A DNA stretch of 40,706 nt from JBCDCU01 sp039180865 (GCA_039180865.1 JBCDCZ010000008.1:1-40706); one strand, 5' to 3'. Counted from the stretch's first letter, positions 8,527 to 17,811 are shown. Notes: a model not told the origin generated them from the sequence alone. Made by a program: numbers and translations.

Positions 8527-8541
8527 TTAACGATTCGGTAA
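8527..8541. promoter_or_regulatory. Candidate CtrA box with embedded GANTC between YHS gene and eipA
   Basis: The sequence is TTAA, seven bases (CGATTCG), then GTAA, one mismatch from TTAA-N7-TTAA. The seven-base spacer contains a GATTC methylation site (8532-8536). It lies 115 bases before eipA and 12 bases before the divergent YHS gene. eipA has been reported as CtrA-controlled in Brucella, which makes the site more credible. Confidence 0.4.
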
Positions 8542-8655
8542 GCATTTTCGCGACCTTATCAGACAAACTTCGCCAAAGCGTTAAACGCGAAAGCGCACCG
8601 CTCAAGCCGTTTACGGGGCCAGTTATTAAGGGGGCCGATAGGGGAGAGTATAGCG

Positions 8656-9360
8656 ATGACGATTTCTTCACGCCCGATCAATCAAGCGATCGCAATGTAC
8701 CGTGCCATTCTGGCTTTACCGTCGCTCGGAAAAAACTTCCGACCGATCCACAGTGTCTTGAGTCTGTTTCTTGCGTCAGCCCTTGCGGTAGCCATACCGA
8801 ACGAAGCGAGCGCTCAAGATGCAGCAGCAAGCAATCTCGATAAGGTCGAGGTCAATCAGAAAAACCTTGATCCGGAAACCGGATACACAACCGATGAGGT
8901 CATACAGGCCGGACACAAATTCTTCGGTACTGTTTCCGGCGGCCTAGCAAGCGTCGTCGAAACGGCCTTTTCCCGTTTCGGCTTACCCAATGGCTACATA
9001 CTCGGCGAACAGGCATCCGGTGCGTTTTTCGGCGGCCTGCAATATGGCGAGGGCATCCTCTACACGAAAACCGCAGGGCAATATAAGGCGTACTGGCAGG
9101 GTCCGACCATCGGATGGGATTTCGGCGGTGAAGGCACCCGTTCCATGATGCTCGTCTATAATCTTCCCAAAGTGGAGGATCTCTACAAACGCTTTCCAGG
9201 CGTTCGAGGCACGGCAGTTGTGGTCGGAGGCGTTGGCATGTCGGTCAGAAAACGCGGCGATATTGTTATCGTTCCGATCCAGAGCGGGGTCGGTGCACGC
9301 CTTGGAGTGAATGTCGGCTATATCAAGTTCACAACAAAACCGAAGATAAATCCTTTCTAA
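8656..9360 (+). CDS. eipA: Envelope integrity protein EipA (DUF1134)
   Basis: EipA is a secreted, mostly beta-barrel periplasmic protein conserved in alphaproteobacteria and needed for envelope integrity in Brucella and Caulobacter. The 234-residue protein has a long signal peptide (hydrophobic core about residues 31-46, likely cut after the ASA near 53). The DUF1134 domain then fills the rest, with family segments such as AGHKFFGTVSGGLASVVE, PNGYILGEQASGAFFGG, YGEGILYTK, GPTIGWDFGGEG and GVGARLGVNVGYIKF. The ATG at 8656 has a GGGAG ribosome-binding site seven to eight bases upstream. It is followed in the same direction by a membrane coiled-coil gene. Confidence 0.9.
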   Translation: MTISSRPINQAIAMYRAILALPSLGKNFRPIHSVLSLFLASALAVAIPNEASAQDAAASNLDKVEVNQKNLDPETGYTTDEVIQAGHKFFGTVSGGLASVVETAFSRFGLPNGYILGEQASGAFFGGLQYGEGILYTKTAGQYKAYWQGPTIGWDFGGEGTRSMMLVYNLPKVEDLYKRFPGVRGTAVVVGGVGMSVRKRGDIVIVPIQSGVGARLGVNVGYIKFTTKPKINPF

Positions 9361-9411
9361 GACACACGGGTCGCGTATATAAACGCCCAGGTTGAAGGAG
9401 ATTTGGGCAAC

Positions 9412-10482
9412 GTGATCGAGATTGTTCTTTACGGTGTCGCCGGTTTTTTGAGCGCCGCCTTATTGGCATTGATAACCATCCCGCTGCTGCGCAAGCAAGC
9501 TGCCAGGAAAGCTGTGCGCAAGTACAAGGCAAACCTTCCTTTTTCGACCGATGAGATGGAAGCCCGGATCGACCAATTGCGGGCCGATCACGCAGTATCT
9601 CTGCGCCGTGTCGAGGTGGAACTCGACAAGAAGAAAGACCGGGTAACCGAGCAGGAACTGGAACTGCGTTCAATTCGGGAAAAGCTCGACGGAACGAGCA
9701 AGGTCGCGAAAGCCAACAAGCTCGCGCTCGACGAGATGCGCGGGAAACAAGACGATCTGAACGAAAAAATCCGCCAGGCCGATTCAAAATACGCTTCACT
9801 TGAAAGCCGGGCCAGACAGGTCGTTCGAGAAAAGAAAGAACTGGAAAACACGCTGAAAGTCACAAAAGCGAAATTGGAAGCACGTTCGAAGGGCGAGCCG
9901 GAACCTATAGATCCCAGTACTCCGGAAATGAGCGAAGGCGGCTTGCCCGTCGCCAATAAGGAGATGGCGAGCAGGCTCAAGAAACAGGATGAAATGAACC
10001 GCGCGGAATGGCAGCGCATGCTTCAGGAGGAACGTGATCGGGTTAAAGAACTCGAGACCGAACTTGAAGCGTTGCGGGATGGAAAAACGCCGCGAAAACC
10101 CACATCCAAAGACGCGGACGTCTCCGAAAAATCGCAGGCACTTCTCTTTGATATTGCAGCAAGAATTACGCGCCTTACCGCTGAAGTCGAAGGCGAAGAC
10201 TCTCCCGTGCGTGGTATGTTGGATAAAGTTGAGGATAAAGGCGCAAACACATTGTCCGAGCGCATGAAACGACTGGTTGACGACATTGAAGCCAATGCGG
10301 CCGTCGCTTATCTCGCGGCCGACGGCGATACCAAGGCGATTGAAGCGGCCGAGGAGGCCGACCGCGCCCTGGAGCGCGTTGTTAATGCTGGATCCGACCC
10401 GCAAAACACATCAACCAGTGCGCTTCCAAAGACCGACGAGTTCGTCTTCAAGAAGAAAGCAAAAAAGGATCCCGTTGGCTGA
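9412..10482 (+). CDS. Membrane-anchored coiled-coil protein of unknown function
   Basis: About 356 residues. One transmembrane helix lies at the N-terminus (about residues 4-25). A long charged alpha-helical region follows (about 35-145), with repeated Glu/Lys/Leu spacing typical of a coiled coil, then a second helical stretch with KKQDEMNRAEWQRMLQEERDR near 190. The C-terminal third has a short acidic/alanine helix and ends in FVFKKKAKKDPVG. Similar proteins occur beside housekeeping genes in other alphaproteobacteria, but I know of no function. The start is uncertain. AAGGAG (9395-9400) is two bases before a TTG at 9403 and eleven before a GTG at 9412; I chose the GTG. Confidence 0.75.
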   Translation: MIEIVLYGVAGFLSAALLALITIPLLRKQAARKAVRKYKANLPFSTDEMEARIDQLRADHAVSLRRVEVELDKKKDRVTEQELELRSIREKLDGTSKVAKANKLALDEMRGKQDDLNEKIRQADSKYASLESRARQVVREKKELENTLKVTKAKLEARSKGEPEPIDPSTPEMSEGGLPVANKEMASRLKKQDEMNRAEWQRMLQEERDRVKELETELEALRDGKTPRKPTSKDADVSEKSQALLFDIAARITRLTAEVEGEDSPVRGMLDKVEDKGANTLSERMKRLVDDIEANAAVAYLAADGDTKAIEAAEEADRALERVVNAGSDPQNTSTSALPKTDEFVFKKKAKKDPVG

Positions 10483-10508
10483 CAGTCAGGCGGCGGATGC
10501 TTTCGGAG

Positions 10509-10901
10509 CTATTTGGTTGGCAGGTCCATAACGCTAAAAACCTGCCAGGTCTCTATATCTATGAGAAGTATGCCACCCCCCGCCCCTGCAGGAAGCTCAT
10601 AGGTCACAGCGATCATCCCGTCATCGATTGACGTGCCGTTAACGCGTGCACCCTCGGGCAAGGGATAGCGCGCGCGGCGCAGGGTCTCGTCGGTCACGAG
10701 TGCTGGAACGGCAGAAGCCTGTTGTTCGTCACTCGGCTCATTGATCTTATAGATGATTGCTGCAACGACCGAGCCAAAGCCAAGGAACATGATCAATGTT
10801 GAACCGAGAAGCAGGCGCTTCAATCGCTGTCTTACCCGCTCCACAGCAGGATCGAGCGGTTCTTCTTCATCTTGTTTTCGCTCGTCGATTGCGTCAGACA
10901 C
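10509..10901 (-). CDS. Small single-pass membrane protein of unknown function
   Basis: About 130 residues: an acidic cytoplasmic N-terminus, an RxRLKRLLLG basic patch, a transmembrane helix of about 20 residues (STLIMFLGFGSVVAAIIY), and a periplasmic C-terminal domain of about 75 residues. The C-terminal domain contains ARYPLPEGARVNGTSIDDG and ends near ILLIDIETWQVFSVMDL. It lies back to back with rluD, only 46 bases apart, a pairing I recognise from other alphaproteobacteria without a known role. A GTG at 10916 is also in frame. I prefer the GTG at 10901, which follows AAGG by six bases. Confidence 0.7.
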   Translation of the reverse strand: MSDAIDERKQDEEEPLDPAVERVRQRLKRLLLGSTLIMFLGFGSVVAAIIYKINEPSDEQQASAVPALVTDETLRRARYPLPEGARVNGTSIDDGMIAVTYELPAGAGGGILLIDIETWQVFSVMDLPTK

Positions 10902-10947
10902 GGTCAACCTTGCCACTCATTGGTTTGAAACGGGCAGATCTTAGACC

Positions 10948-11985
10948 ATGACCCAAGACCCGGACGACGCCCTGATATCGGAATTCGGCACGGAAGACCA
11001 TGCCTTTGATGTCGAAACCACTGAGGCAGGAGCGCGCCTTGATGCCTATATCTCAAAGGCGCTCGACGGTTTTTCAAGAAGCCGGATAAAAGACCTCATC
11101 AAACAAGGCAATGTTACACTTGATAATGCACCGCTCACGAGCCCGAACCATCGGCTCAAAGGCGGCGAGCGCATAGTCTTTACGCTACCCCCCGTTGAAG
11201 ACCCTGTCCCAAAGGGCGAAGCAATTTCGCTCTCGATCGCTTATGAAGACAACGACCTTATCGTCGTCGATAAACCTGCGGATATGGTTGTCCACCCGGC
11301 CGTCGGAAACTGGACCGGAACCCTGGTCAACGCCTTGATCCACCATTGTGGTTCTTCGCTTTCCGGTATTGGCGGAGTGCGAAGACCGGGTATTGTGCAC
11401 CGCCTTGACAAAGAGACCTCAGGCCTACTTGTCGTTGCCAAAAACGACCGCGCGCATCAGGGTCTTGCAGCGCAGTTTGCCGATCACGGGCGTAGCGGTC
11501 CGCTCCGGCGCGCCTACTCCGCCTTCTTGTGGAATGCACCGCCACGCATGAAGGGAACAGTAGAGACCGAAATCGGGCGCTCGTCTTCAAACCGGGTGAA
11601 GATGGCCGTTGTGCGCTCTGGCGGACGTATTGCCATCACCCACTACGAAACCAAAGAGCGCTACGGTCAGTCGAGTAGGACCGAAACGCCGATCGCAAGT
11701 CAGGTAACCTGCACGCTTGAGACCGGCCGAACCCACCAGATCAGAGTTCACATGGCGCATATCGGTGCGCCGCTGATTGGCGATCCCGTTTACGGTAGCG
11801 GATATATGAGCAAGACGGATACGCTACCGGACCCGGCCAACAAGGCGGTAGGTGCCCTGAACCGGCAAGCGCTCCACGCCGGACATCTCGCTTTTGAACA
11901 CCCGCTTAATGGCGAGATTCTGTCATTTGACAGTCCGCTGCCCCACGATCTGGCAACCCTCAGAGACGTTCTTCGGGGGTTATAG
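10948..11985 (+). CDS. rluD: RluD-family 23S rRNA pseudouridine synthase
   Basis: Converts specific uridines in 23S rRNA to pseudouridine. The 345-residue protein has an S4 RNA-binding domain (about 24-85) and the RluA/RluD catalytic domain, with the active-site Asp D154 in GIVHRLDKETSGLLVVAK. The later family segments CTLETGRTHQIRVHMAHIG and PVYGSG are present. The target is presumably U1911/1915/1917 as for RluD, but RluC-type specificity cannot be excluded from sequence alone. No Shine-Dalgarno sequence is visible in the 46-base divergent gap, so the mRNA may be leaderless or nearly so. Confidence 0.88.
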   Translation: MTQDPDDALISEFGTEDHAFDVETTEAGARLDAYISKALDGFSRSRIKDLIKQGNVTLDNAPLTSPNHRLKGGERIVFTLPPVEDPVPKGEAISLSIAYEDNDLIVVDKPADMVVHPAVGNWTGTLVNALIHHCGSSLSGIGGVRRPGIVHRLDKETSGLLVVAKNDRAHQGLAAQFADHGRSGPLRRAYSAFLWNAPPRMKGTVETEIGRSSSNRVKMAVVRSGGRIAITHYETKERYGQSSRTETPIASQVTCTLETGRTHQIRVHMAHIGAPLIGDPVYGSGYMSKTDTLPDPANKAVGALNRQALHAGHLAFEHPLNGEILSFDSPLPHDLATLRDVLRGL

Positions 11986-11998
11986 TTGGGCGACTTCC

Positions 11999-12022
11999 AA
12001 GCCCTTACTCTTGAGTAGGCTT
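11999..12022. terminator. Possible terminator between rluD and the DMT transporter gene
   Basis: AAGCC and GGCTT (11999-12003, 12018-12022) plus an inner TACTC/GAGTA pair form a 10-base-pair stem with a two-base bulge and a two-base loop. On the plus strand it is followed by only a short TTTG. It overlaps the stop codon of the convergent transporter gene. Confidence 0.4.
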
Positions 12023-12922
12023 TGCTTGCCGGGCGATAAAGATACCGCCAAGCACCAGCACCATCGCAACCAGGTGGAACCAGCGCAGATCCTCACCGAG
12101 GATCATAACCGACAAAAAAGCACCGAAGATCGGCACAAGATTGAGAAACAGGGCTGCCTTGTTCGGCCCGAGTATCTCGTTTCCTCGAATAAAGGCCGCC
12201 TGACAGATAACGGAGGGCACAATCGCTGCGAAAGCGACAATACCCCATCCGAGTGAGGAATGCGGCCAGATGAATTTATCCGTCGTCATCTCGTAAAGAA
12301 CAAAGGGAACCGATGTGACGGCGGCAATAAACACAAGCACGGTCAGAAAGCTGAGCCAGTGCATTTGCGGCTTTGCGCTCAACCCAACGGAGAAGGCCGC
12401 ATAGGAAAAAGCTGCAAAGAGCATGATGACATCGCCGATATTGAAGGTGAGTTGCATCAAACGCTCAACACTGCCGCCGCTTACAACCAAAACAACGCCT
12501 AATAACGTGAAGAGATATCCGAAGATTTGCAGCCTGTATGGCTTAACCCGAAAGAACAGGAAATTGATGATGAAGATGAACAACGGCATGGCCGATTGTT
12601 CGATCGTCACGTTGAGCGCTGTCGTATAAGTCAACGACACGTAGAGAAGAACATTGAATACAGTAAAGCCGAGTGGCGCCAGCATAAGCAGATAGAGAAA
12701 ATGCTTCCGGATGATAGGCCAGTCGCGTTTGAGATATTGATGCGCAAACGGGTATAGAAACGCCCCGGCAAGCCACCAGCGGAACCCGGTCAAAAGCATT
12801 GGCGACACCTCGCCATTGGCGAGTTTGCCCGCCACCGCGTTCCCACCCCAGAAAAACGTAGCGATCAAAAGCATGATTGCGCCACTGTTGGTGAAGTAAG
12901 GAACGGCACGGGCAAGAGGCAT
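12005..12922 (-). CDS. EamA/DMT-superfamily membrane transporter
   Basis: A 305-residue inner-membrane protein with about ten hydrophobic helices in two homologous halves, the EamA drug/metabolite transporter layout. The first half opens with ATFFWGGNAVAGKLA, and the second closes with LFLNLVPIFGAFLSVMILGE, the most conserved EamA segment. DMT proteins export amino acids, nucleotides or other small metabolites; the substrate cannot be read from sequence. It converges on rluD and has no operon partner. Confidence 0.85.
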   Translation of the reverse strand: MPLARAVPYFTNSGAIMLLIATFFWGGNAVAGKLANGEVSPMLLTGFRWWLAGAFLYPFAHQYLKRDWPIIRKHFLYLLMLAPLGFTVFNVLLYVSLTYTTALNVTIEQSAMPLFIFIINFLFFRVKPYRLQIFGYLFTLLGVVLVVSGGSVERLMQLTFNIGDVIMLFAAFSYAAFSVGLSAKPQMHWLSFLTVLVFIAAVTSVPFVLYEMTTDKFIWPHSSLGWGIVAFAAIVPSVICQAAFIRGNEILGPNKAALFLNLVPIFGAFLSVMILGEDLRWFHLVAMVLVLGGIFIARQAKPTQE

Positions 12923-13164
12923 GAGTATGATTCGCGATATTGGGTTTCCGGCACGCCGGATAGTGGCACAAGCCCGCTTGTAAGCGCCTAAAGTGCGAAG
13001 AAATCAAGCCATATCCGTGAAAAAGAACCGGTAAGATACGAAGGTCTATCGCAATTTAACCAACAGGGACATATAGTTGCCGCGCCCGACATGACCATCT
13101 GGAAGTGGGATGGCCATGGCGGGTTTTTCGTGAATTCGGGTAAAGCGTGAAGACAGGACTTTAA

Positions 13165-14457
13165 GTGGCGAACGTTGTAGTGATTGGCTCCCAATGGGGC
13201 GATGAGGGAAAAGGCAAAATTGTCGACTGGCTATCGGAACGCGCGGACGTGGTCGTGCGCTTCCAGGGCGGCCATAATGCCGGTCATACGCTCGTTATAG
13301 ATGGAACGTCCTACAAGCTCAGCCTTCTGCCGTCCGGCGTGGCCCGGCCTGGCAAGCTGTCCGTTATCGGCAATGGCGTTGTACTCGATCCAAACGCCCT
13401 TGCCGATGAGATCGGTCGTCTCTCCGAGCAGGGGGTCGACGTCTCGCCGAAGACGCTACAAGTCGCGGAAAATGTAACACTGATCCTGTCGCTTCATCGC
13501 GAACTTGACGCAATCCGCGAAAGTTCCGGGAGCGGGACCAAGATCGGCACAACCCGGCGCGGCATTGGCCCTGCCTATGAAGACAAGGTCGGACGGCGGG
13601 CAATCAGGCTTATGGATCTTGCCAATCTGACAACGCTCGAAGCCAAGATCGAACGTCTCTTGAGCCACCACAATCCGCTCCGCCGCGGCCTTGGGGTTGC
13701 CGAAATTGAGGCATCTGCCATTTTTCGGGAACTTGAAGAGGTCGCGCCGAAAGTCCTTCCCTTCATGGGCGCCGTGTGGCGGCTTCTGGACGAACGCCGC
13801 AAAGCCGGCGAGCGCCTCCTTTTCGAGGGCGCTCAGGGTGCGCTTCTTGATATTGACCATGGCACCTACCCCTTTGTCACGTCGTCCAACACAATCGCCG
13901 GTCAGGCGGCAGCCGGATCCGGTGTCGGCCCAGGTGCGGCTGAGTACGTTCTCGGGATCACCAAAGCCTACACAACCCGCGTCGGCGAAGGGCCGTTTCC
14001 GACCGAACAGGACAATGACGTCGGTCGTTTTCTTGGCGAACGGGGCCATGAATTCGGGACTGTCACCGGTCGCCAGCGGCGATGTGGCTGGTTCGACGCG
14101 GTCCTTGTTCGGCAGACGGCCAAGATTTCAGGCATGAATGGTATTGCACTTACAAAGCTTGATGTGCTTGACGGCATGGAAAAACTGAATATTTGTGTGG
14201 GCTACAAATTGGACGGCAAAGAAATCGACTATTTACCCGCGTCAGAAGGCGCGCAGAAAAGAGTTGAGCCGATCTATGAGACGCTCGAAGGATGGCAAGA
14301 TAGCACCGTCGGCGCACGCACATGGGCAGAACTTCCTGCTCAGGCAGTAAAATATGTGAAACATATCGAAGAACTGATCGAAACCCCTGTGGCTCTGCTT
14401 TCCACGTCGCCGGAACGCGAGGACACAATCCTTGTTCAAGATCCGTTTCAGGACTAG
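13165..14457 (+). CDS. purA: Adenylosuccinate synthetase PurA
   Basis: Catalyses the GTP-dependent joining of IMP and aspartate, the first committed step to AMP. The 430-residue protein starts at a GTG and shows the N-terminal GTP/IMP loop GSQWGDEGKGKIVDW with the catalytic Asp and the NAGHT segment GGHNAGHT. It also has GTTRRGIGPAYEDK, the KAYTTRVGEGPFPTE segment and the C-terminal guanine-binding STSPERED. The length is normal. The next gene starts 33 bases downstream in the same direction, so the two are probably co-transcribed, as in other alphaproteobacteria. Confidence 0.97.
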   Translation: MANVVVIGSQWGDEGKGKIVDWLSERADVVVRFQGGHNAGHTLVIDGTSYKLSLLPSGVARPGKLSVIGNGVVLDPNALADEIGRLSEQGVDVSPKTLQVAENVTLILSLHRELDAIRESSGSGTKIGTTRRGIGPAYEDKVGRRAIRLMDLANLTTLEAKIERLLSHHNPLRRGLGVAEIEASAIFRELEEVAPKVLPFMGAVWRLLDERRKAGERLLFEGAQGALLDIDHGTYPFVTSSNTIAGQAAAGSGVGPGAAEYVLGITKAYTTRVGEGPFPTEQDNDVGRFLGERGHEFGTVTGRQRRCGWFDAVLVRQTAKISGMNGIALTKLDVLDGMEKLNICVGYKLDGKEIDYLPASEGAQKRVEPIYETLEGWQDSTVGARTWAELPAQAVKYVKHIEELIETPVALLSTSPEREDTILVQDPFQD

Positions 14458-14490
14458 ATTGAACAAGATTGAGAGGGATCTGGAAACCGA

Positions 14491-16827
14491 ATGGCTGATT
14501 ATATCTCAATTCTTGACCGCGCAGTGAATGCGCTGGCCGAAAACTCCGAAGACAACCGGCGCAAGATTTACGACAAGGCCCGCAATGCATTAATGCGGCA
14601 ATTGTCTTCATTGGAACCTGCCCTTTCACCTGAAGATATTTCAAAACAGCGCCTGCAGTTGGAAGATGCGATCCGCGAGATAGAAAACCAGTATGTGCTC
14701 GCGCCGGTTCCCGAGGCCGATCCTCTCGATGACCTGCTTGTTTCCGAGCCGGAACAATCGGAAGCTCCGGTAGCATCGCAAGAACCGGAACCCGAACCAG
14801 AGCCCACACCTGAGCCGGAGCCGGAACCCGAAACCGTCTACGAAGCGGAGCCGGAACCAGAGCCCGAACCAATTGCCGAACCCGAACCTCTGCCGGAGGA
14901 CCCCACTGAACCGGAGCCCTATCCGGAAGAAGCACAGGCATTTACGAGCCCTGAAGAAACCGCTGAGGACATACCCGCACAAGATATCCTCGAAGAACCG
15001 CTGGATCAGCCCCTGGCCGAAGAACAGGCCAGCGAGGCCATGCCGGGCCTTCAGGATCCGCAGGTGATCGACGAGGATAACGAACCTCAACCAACAGCTG
15101 AGGACTTCGAAGATCACCCGGTCGTTTCTTCCGCCGAGCCGGAAATCGGTGTCGCACCCGAACCCCAAGCGGAACCGGAACCGGCCGATTTCCCGGAACC
15201 TGTCGAGGCGGTGGAACCGGAACCCACCAGCACCCAACCGTCGATGCCACGCGTTGCCGGTATTGATACAGATGTTGGGGCTGACGAACCTGTGTTCCCG
15301 GAAGCTGAACCGTCGCAAAACGGCAGCGCTCCGGAAGTTTCACTGTCCGCCCGCTCGCCGCTCACCCAGCAGGAAGAGCGAACAACCGTTGAAATCGATC
15401 CGCAGAACGCACCGATCCAGGGCGCATCTGCAGGCACAGATCCAGCACTCGCAGCGACTGCAAGCGCTTACGCAGAAAGCCGCCTGTCAGAACCGCACCC
15501 GGATGAAGATCCGCTGACGGAACTGCAGCGCACGATGGCGCAAGACGGCGTTCAGCCCATCAATTTCCCAGGATCAGCCTCGGCGGGTGGTGCGGGTGAT
15601 GCCCGAGCGTCCGGCGCGCTCGCCGGTTCCACCGACCCTCTCACCGGTTATGAAGGGGTCACACCAGGTTCGGTTGAAGCCGTTGCCTCTCAAAACGCAA
15701 TCGCACAGGCCTCGAAAAAAGGCGGAATTGGGCGAGCCCTGGTCCTCGTTCTTATCCTGCTGATCATTGTTGGTACGGGTGCATTTGCCTGGTCGCAGCG
15801 CGACAATCTTGGTCCCGTTGTTGCCGGTCTGACGGGTCTCTTCGGCAGTGACGAGGCAAGCGACACACAACAACCAACGACTGATCCCGCAGAGCGGGCC
15901 GCCTCCAACGCGCCGCAAAAAGATGAAGATCGCCTTCTTCCGGGCGAACCGGATGACATCAACGATAACTCGGCAGGCTCCGACGGCGAGGAGCAGAGCA
16001 TCCGGCTTGGCGAACGGATTGAATTGCCGCAATCGGTCCCACAAACGGTCCCGAAAGTGACGGCTCCGCCGGTAACCGTCGAAACGCCCGCAGACGATCA
16101 ACCAGCCGTTTCCGTTGTCCCATCTGAAGATCGCTCGGATGTCACCGCGGTCCCACCGGCTGTGACGACCCCGCCAGCAGAAGAGGCTCCAATCTTCACA
16201 CCGCCAAGCGCCGAATCCAATGCGGAGACGGACGTTGCCGCCGTTCCCGATACGCCGGCGCCCGCAGCCGGTAACCTCTTCGGGGCAACGGCGATACTTT
16301 ATGAAGAGCAAAGCAGCGGCGCTGGCCAAACCGACGTTTCCAACGGCACGGTAGTCTGGGAGACGATACCGAATGGCAGCGAAACGATCGGCGCGACCAA
16401 TCAACCGTCCGTCAGAGGCAACGCGACCATACAAAACCGCGACCTGAGAGTTCGCTTTGAAATCCTGCGCAATCTCGATGAAAGCCTGCCTGCAAGTCAC
16501 CTGATCGAGCTTGAGTTTATTCCAGGCCCACTCTTCGACGGCGATAATGTCAGCAATATTCGTGCAGTCGTATTGAAACCGCAGGAGCAGCAAAAAGGCC
16601 GTCAACTTCAGGGTGCCATCGCCAAAGTCTCCGACACGGTTTTCTGGCTTGCCATGTCGAACAGCGCAGCCGACCAGGCAAGCAATACGGATGCGCTCAA
16701 GACCGAAAGCTGGATTGATATCCCGATTGTGTTTGAAAGCGGCAAGCGCGCTATTCTGACCCTTGAAAAAGGGGCAGCCGGTCGGCTCGCTATCGATAAA
16801 GCGTTCGAAACCTGGGAAGCTTCGTAG
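14491..16827 (+). CDS. Pro/Glu-rich single-pass membrane protein downstream of purA
   Basis: 778 residues and no recognised enzyme domain. The first 70 residues form a helical, conserved-looking cytoplasmic domain (ALAENSEDNRRKIYDKARNA, then QRLQLEDAIREIE). A low-complexity stretch of about 250 residues follows, rich in Glu-Pro repeats (PEPEPEPE-type), then a less biased linker. One transmembrane helix lies at about 412-432 (GRALVLVLILLIIVGTGAFAW). The C-terminal 340 residues face the periplasm, with a Pro/Thr-rich linker and a compact last domain of about 160 residues (from LFGATAILYEE to the end). Proteins with this N-terminal domain commonly follow purA in alphaproteobacteria. The function is unknown; the layout suggests a spacer spanning the envelope. 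Confidence 0.8.
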   Translation: MADYISILDRAVNALAENSEDNRRKIYDKARNALMRQLSSLEPALSPEDISKQRLQLEDAIREIENQYVLAPVPEADPLDDLLVSEPEQSEAPVASQEPEPEPEPTPEPEPEPETVYEAEPEPEPEPIAEPEPLPEDPTEPEPYPEEAQAFTSPEETAEDIPAQDILEEPLDQPLAEEQASEAMPGLQDPQVIDEDNEPQPTAEDFEDHPVVSSAEPEIGVAPEPQAEPEPADFPEPVEAVEPEPTSTQPSMPRVAGIDTDVGADEPVFPEAEPSQNGSAPEVSLSARSPLTQQEERTTVEIDPQNAPIQGASAGTDPALAATASAYAESRLSEPHPDEDPLTELQRTMAQDGVQPINFPGSASAGGAGDARASGALAGSTDPLTGYEGVTPGSVEAVASQNAIAQASKKGGIGRALVLVLILLIIVGTGAFAWSQRDNLGPVVAGLTGLFGSDEASDTQQPTTDPAERAASNAPQKDEDRLLPGEPDDINDNSAGSDGEEQSIRLGERIELPQSVPQTVPKVTAPPVTVETPADDQPAVSVVPSEDRSDVTAVPPAVTTPPAEEAPIFTPPSAESNAETDVAAVPDTPAPAAGNLFGATAILYEEQSSGAGQTDVSNGTVVWETIPNGSETIGATNQPSVRGNATIQNRDLRVRFEILRNLDESLPASHLIELEFIPGPLFDGDNVSNIRAVVLKPQEQQKGRQLQGAIAKVSDTVFWLAMSNSAADQASNTDALKTESWIDIPIVFESGKRAILTLEKGAAGRLAIDKAFETWEAS

Positions 16828-16854
16828 ACCTCAGAAAGCTCGTTAAAGTCGGAC

Positions 16855-16880
16855 GGGCGCGTTTCGCGCCCTCACCTTTT
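16855..16880. terminator. Hairpin between the purA operon and rpoH
   Basis: A perfect 7-base stem, GGGCGCG/CGCGCCC (16855-16861 and 16865-16871), with a TTT loop lies between the convergent genes. On the plus strand it is followed five bases later by TTTT (16877-16880). It probably terminates the purA transcript and may serve rpoH on the other strand. Confidence 0.5.
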
Positions 16881-17784
16881 AGGTCGCGTCCGCTTCGATC
16901 AGCTTGTTCTGAGCACCTTCTCTCGCAAGGCGCTTGACGGCCTTTTGAATCTTTTCAAAAGCGCGCACTTCGATCTGCCGCACACGTTCACGGCTCACGT
17001 CAAATTCCGTAGAAAGATCCTCAAGGGTCAGCGGCGGATCATCCATCCGGCGCGCCTGGAAGATACGAAGCTCACGCTCATCAAGCACGCCGAGTGCCTC
17101 TTTGAGGAGCGAGCGGCGATGGTCGAGTTCTTCCTGCTCTTCATAGATCACGTCCGGCGTATCGGAATCGTCCACCAGCCAGTCCTGAAACTCGCCCGCA
17201 CCCTCTTCGGACCGGATCGGCGCATTGAGGGATTTGTCACCCGACATGCGCTGGTTCATAGAAACCACATCGCTTTCCGTCACACCGAGGCGTTCCGCGA
17301 TCGTGGCCACCTGATCGGGTCGAAGGTCTCCGTCTTCCACGGCCTGGATCTGGCCCTTCACTTTCCGCAAGTTGAAGAAAAGCCGCTTCTGGTTCGCCGT
17401 GGTCCCGATTTTGACAAGTGACCAGGAGCGAAGGATGTACTCCTGGATTGAAGCCTTGATCCACCACAAAGCGTAGGTGGCAAGCCGGAAGCCTTTGTCC
17501 GGGTCGAATTTCTTTACCGCCTGCATAAGGCCGACATTGCCTTCAGAGACGACTTCGCTGAGCGGCAGACCATAGCCCCGGTATCCCATCGCAACCTTGG
17601 CGACGAGCCGCAAATGGCTGGTAACAAGCCTGTGCGCGGCTTCAGGATCCTCATGTTCCTGATACGCCTTGGCGAGCATGAACTCTTCCTGCGGTTCAAG
17701 CATCGGATACTTGCGCACTTCCGAGAGATAGCGCGACAAGCCGCCGTCTGCACTCGGCAGCGAGGGAAGATTGCGTTCGGCCAT
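16879..17784 (-). CDS. rpoH: RNA polymerase heat-shock sigma factor RpoH
   Basis: A sigma-70-family factor that directs transcription of chaperones and proteases on heat or envelope stress. The 301-residue protein has region 2 (LRLVAKVAMGYRGYGLPL, ATYALWWIKASIQEYILRSW), followed by the RpoH box QKRLFFNLRK that distinguishes RpoH from other sigma factors. Region 4 contains the helix-turn-helix DLSTEFDVSRERVRQIE. The start is the ATG at 17784, six bases after AAGGGG (17791-17796). An in-frame GTG at 17814 would add ten residues but falls inside a hairpin. Many alphaproteobacteria carry two rpoH copies; only one is in this window. Confidence 0.95.
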   Translation of the reverse strand: MAERNLPSLPSADGGLSRYLSEVRKYPMLEPQEEFMLAKAYQEHEDPEAAHRLVTSHLRLVAKVAMGYRGYGLPLSEVVSEGNVGLMQAVKKFDPDKGFRLATYALWWIKASIQEYILRSWSLVKIGTTANQKRLFFNLRKVKGQIQAVEDGDLRPDQVATIAERLGVTESDVVSMNQRMSGDKSLNAPIRSEEGAGEFQDWLVDDSDTPDVIYEEQEELDHRRSLLKEALGVLDERELRIFQARRMDDPPLTLEDLSTEFDVSRERVRQIEVRAFEKIQKAVKRLAREGAQNKLIEADAT

Positions 17785-17811
17785 GGAAAACCCCTTTATC
17801 GAATAACGAAA

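Noticed and set aside
15574..16605. Large minus-strand frame opposite the purA-linked membrane protein
   Set aside because: The Arg/Cys/Trp-rich composition is typical of an antisense shadow; the plus-strand protein has a sensible membrane topology.
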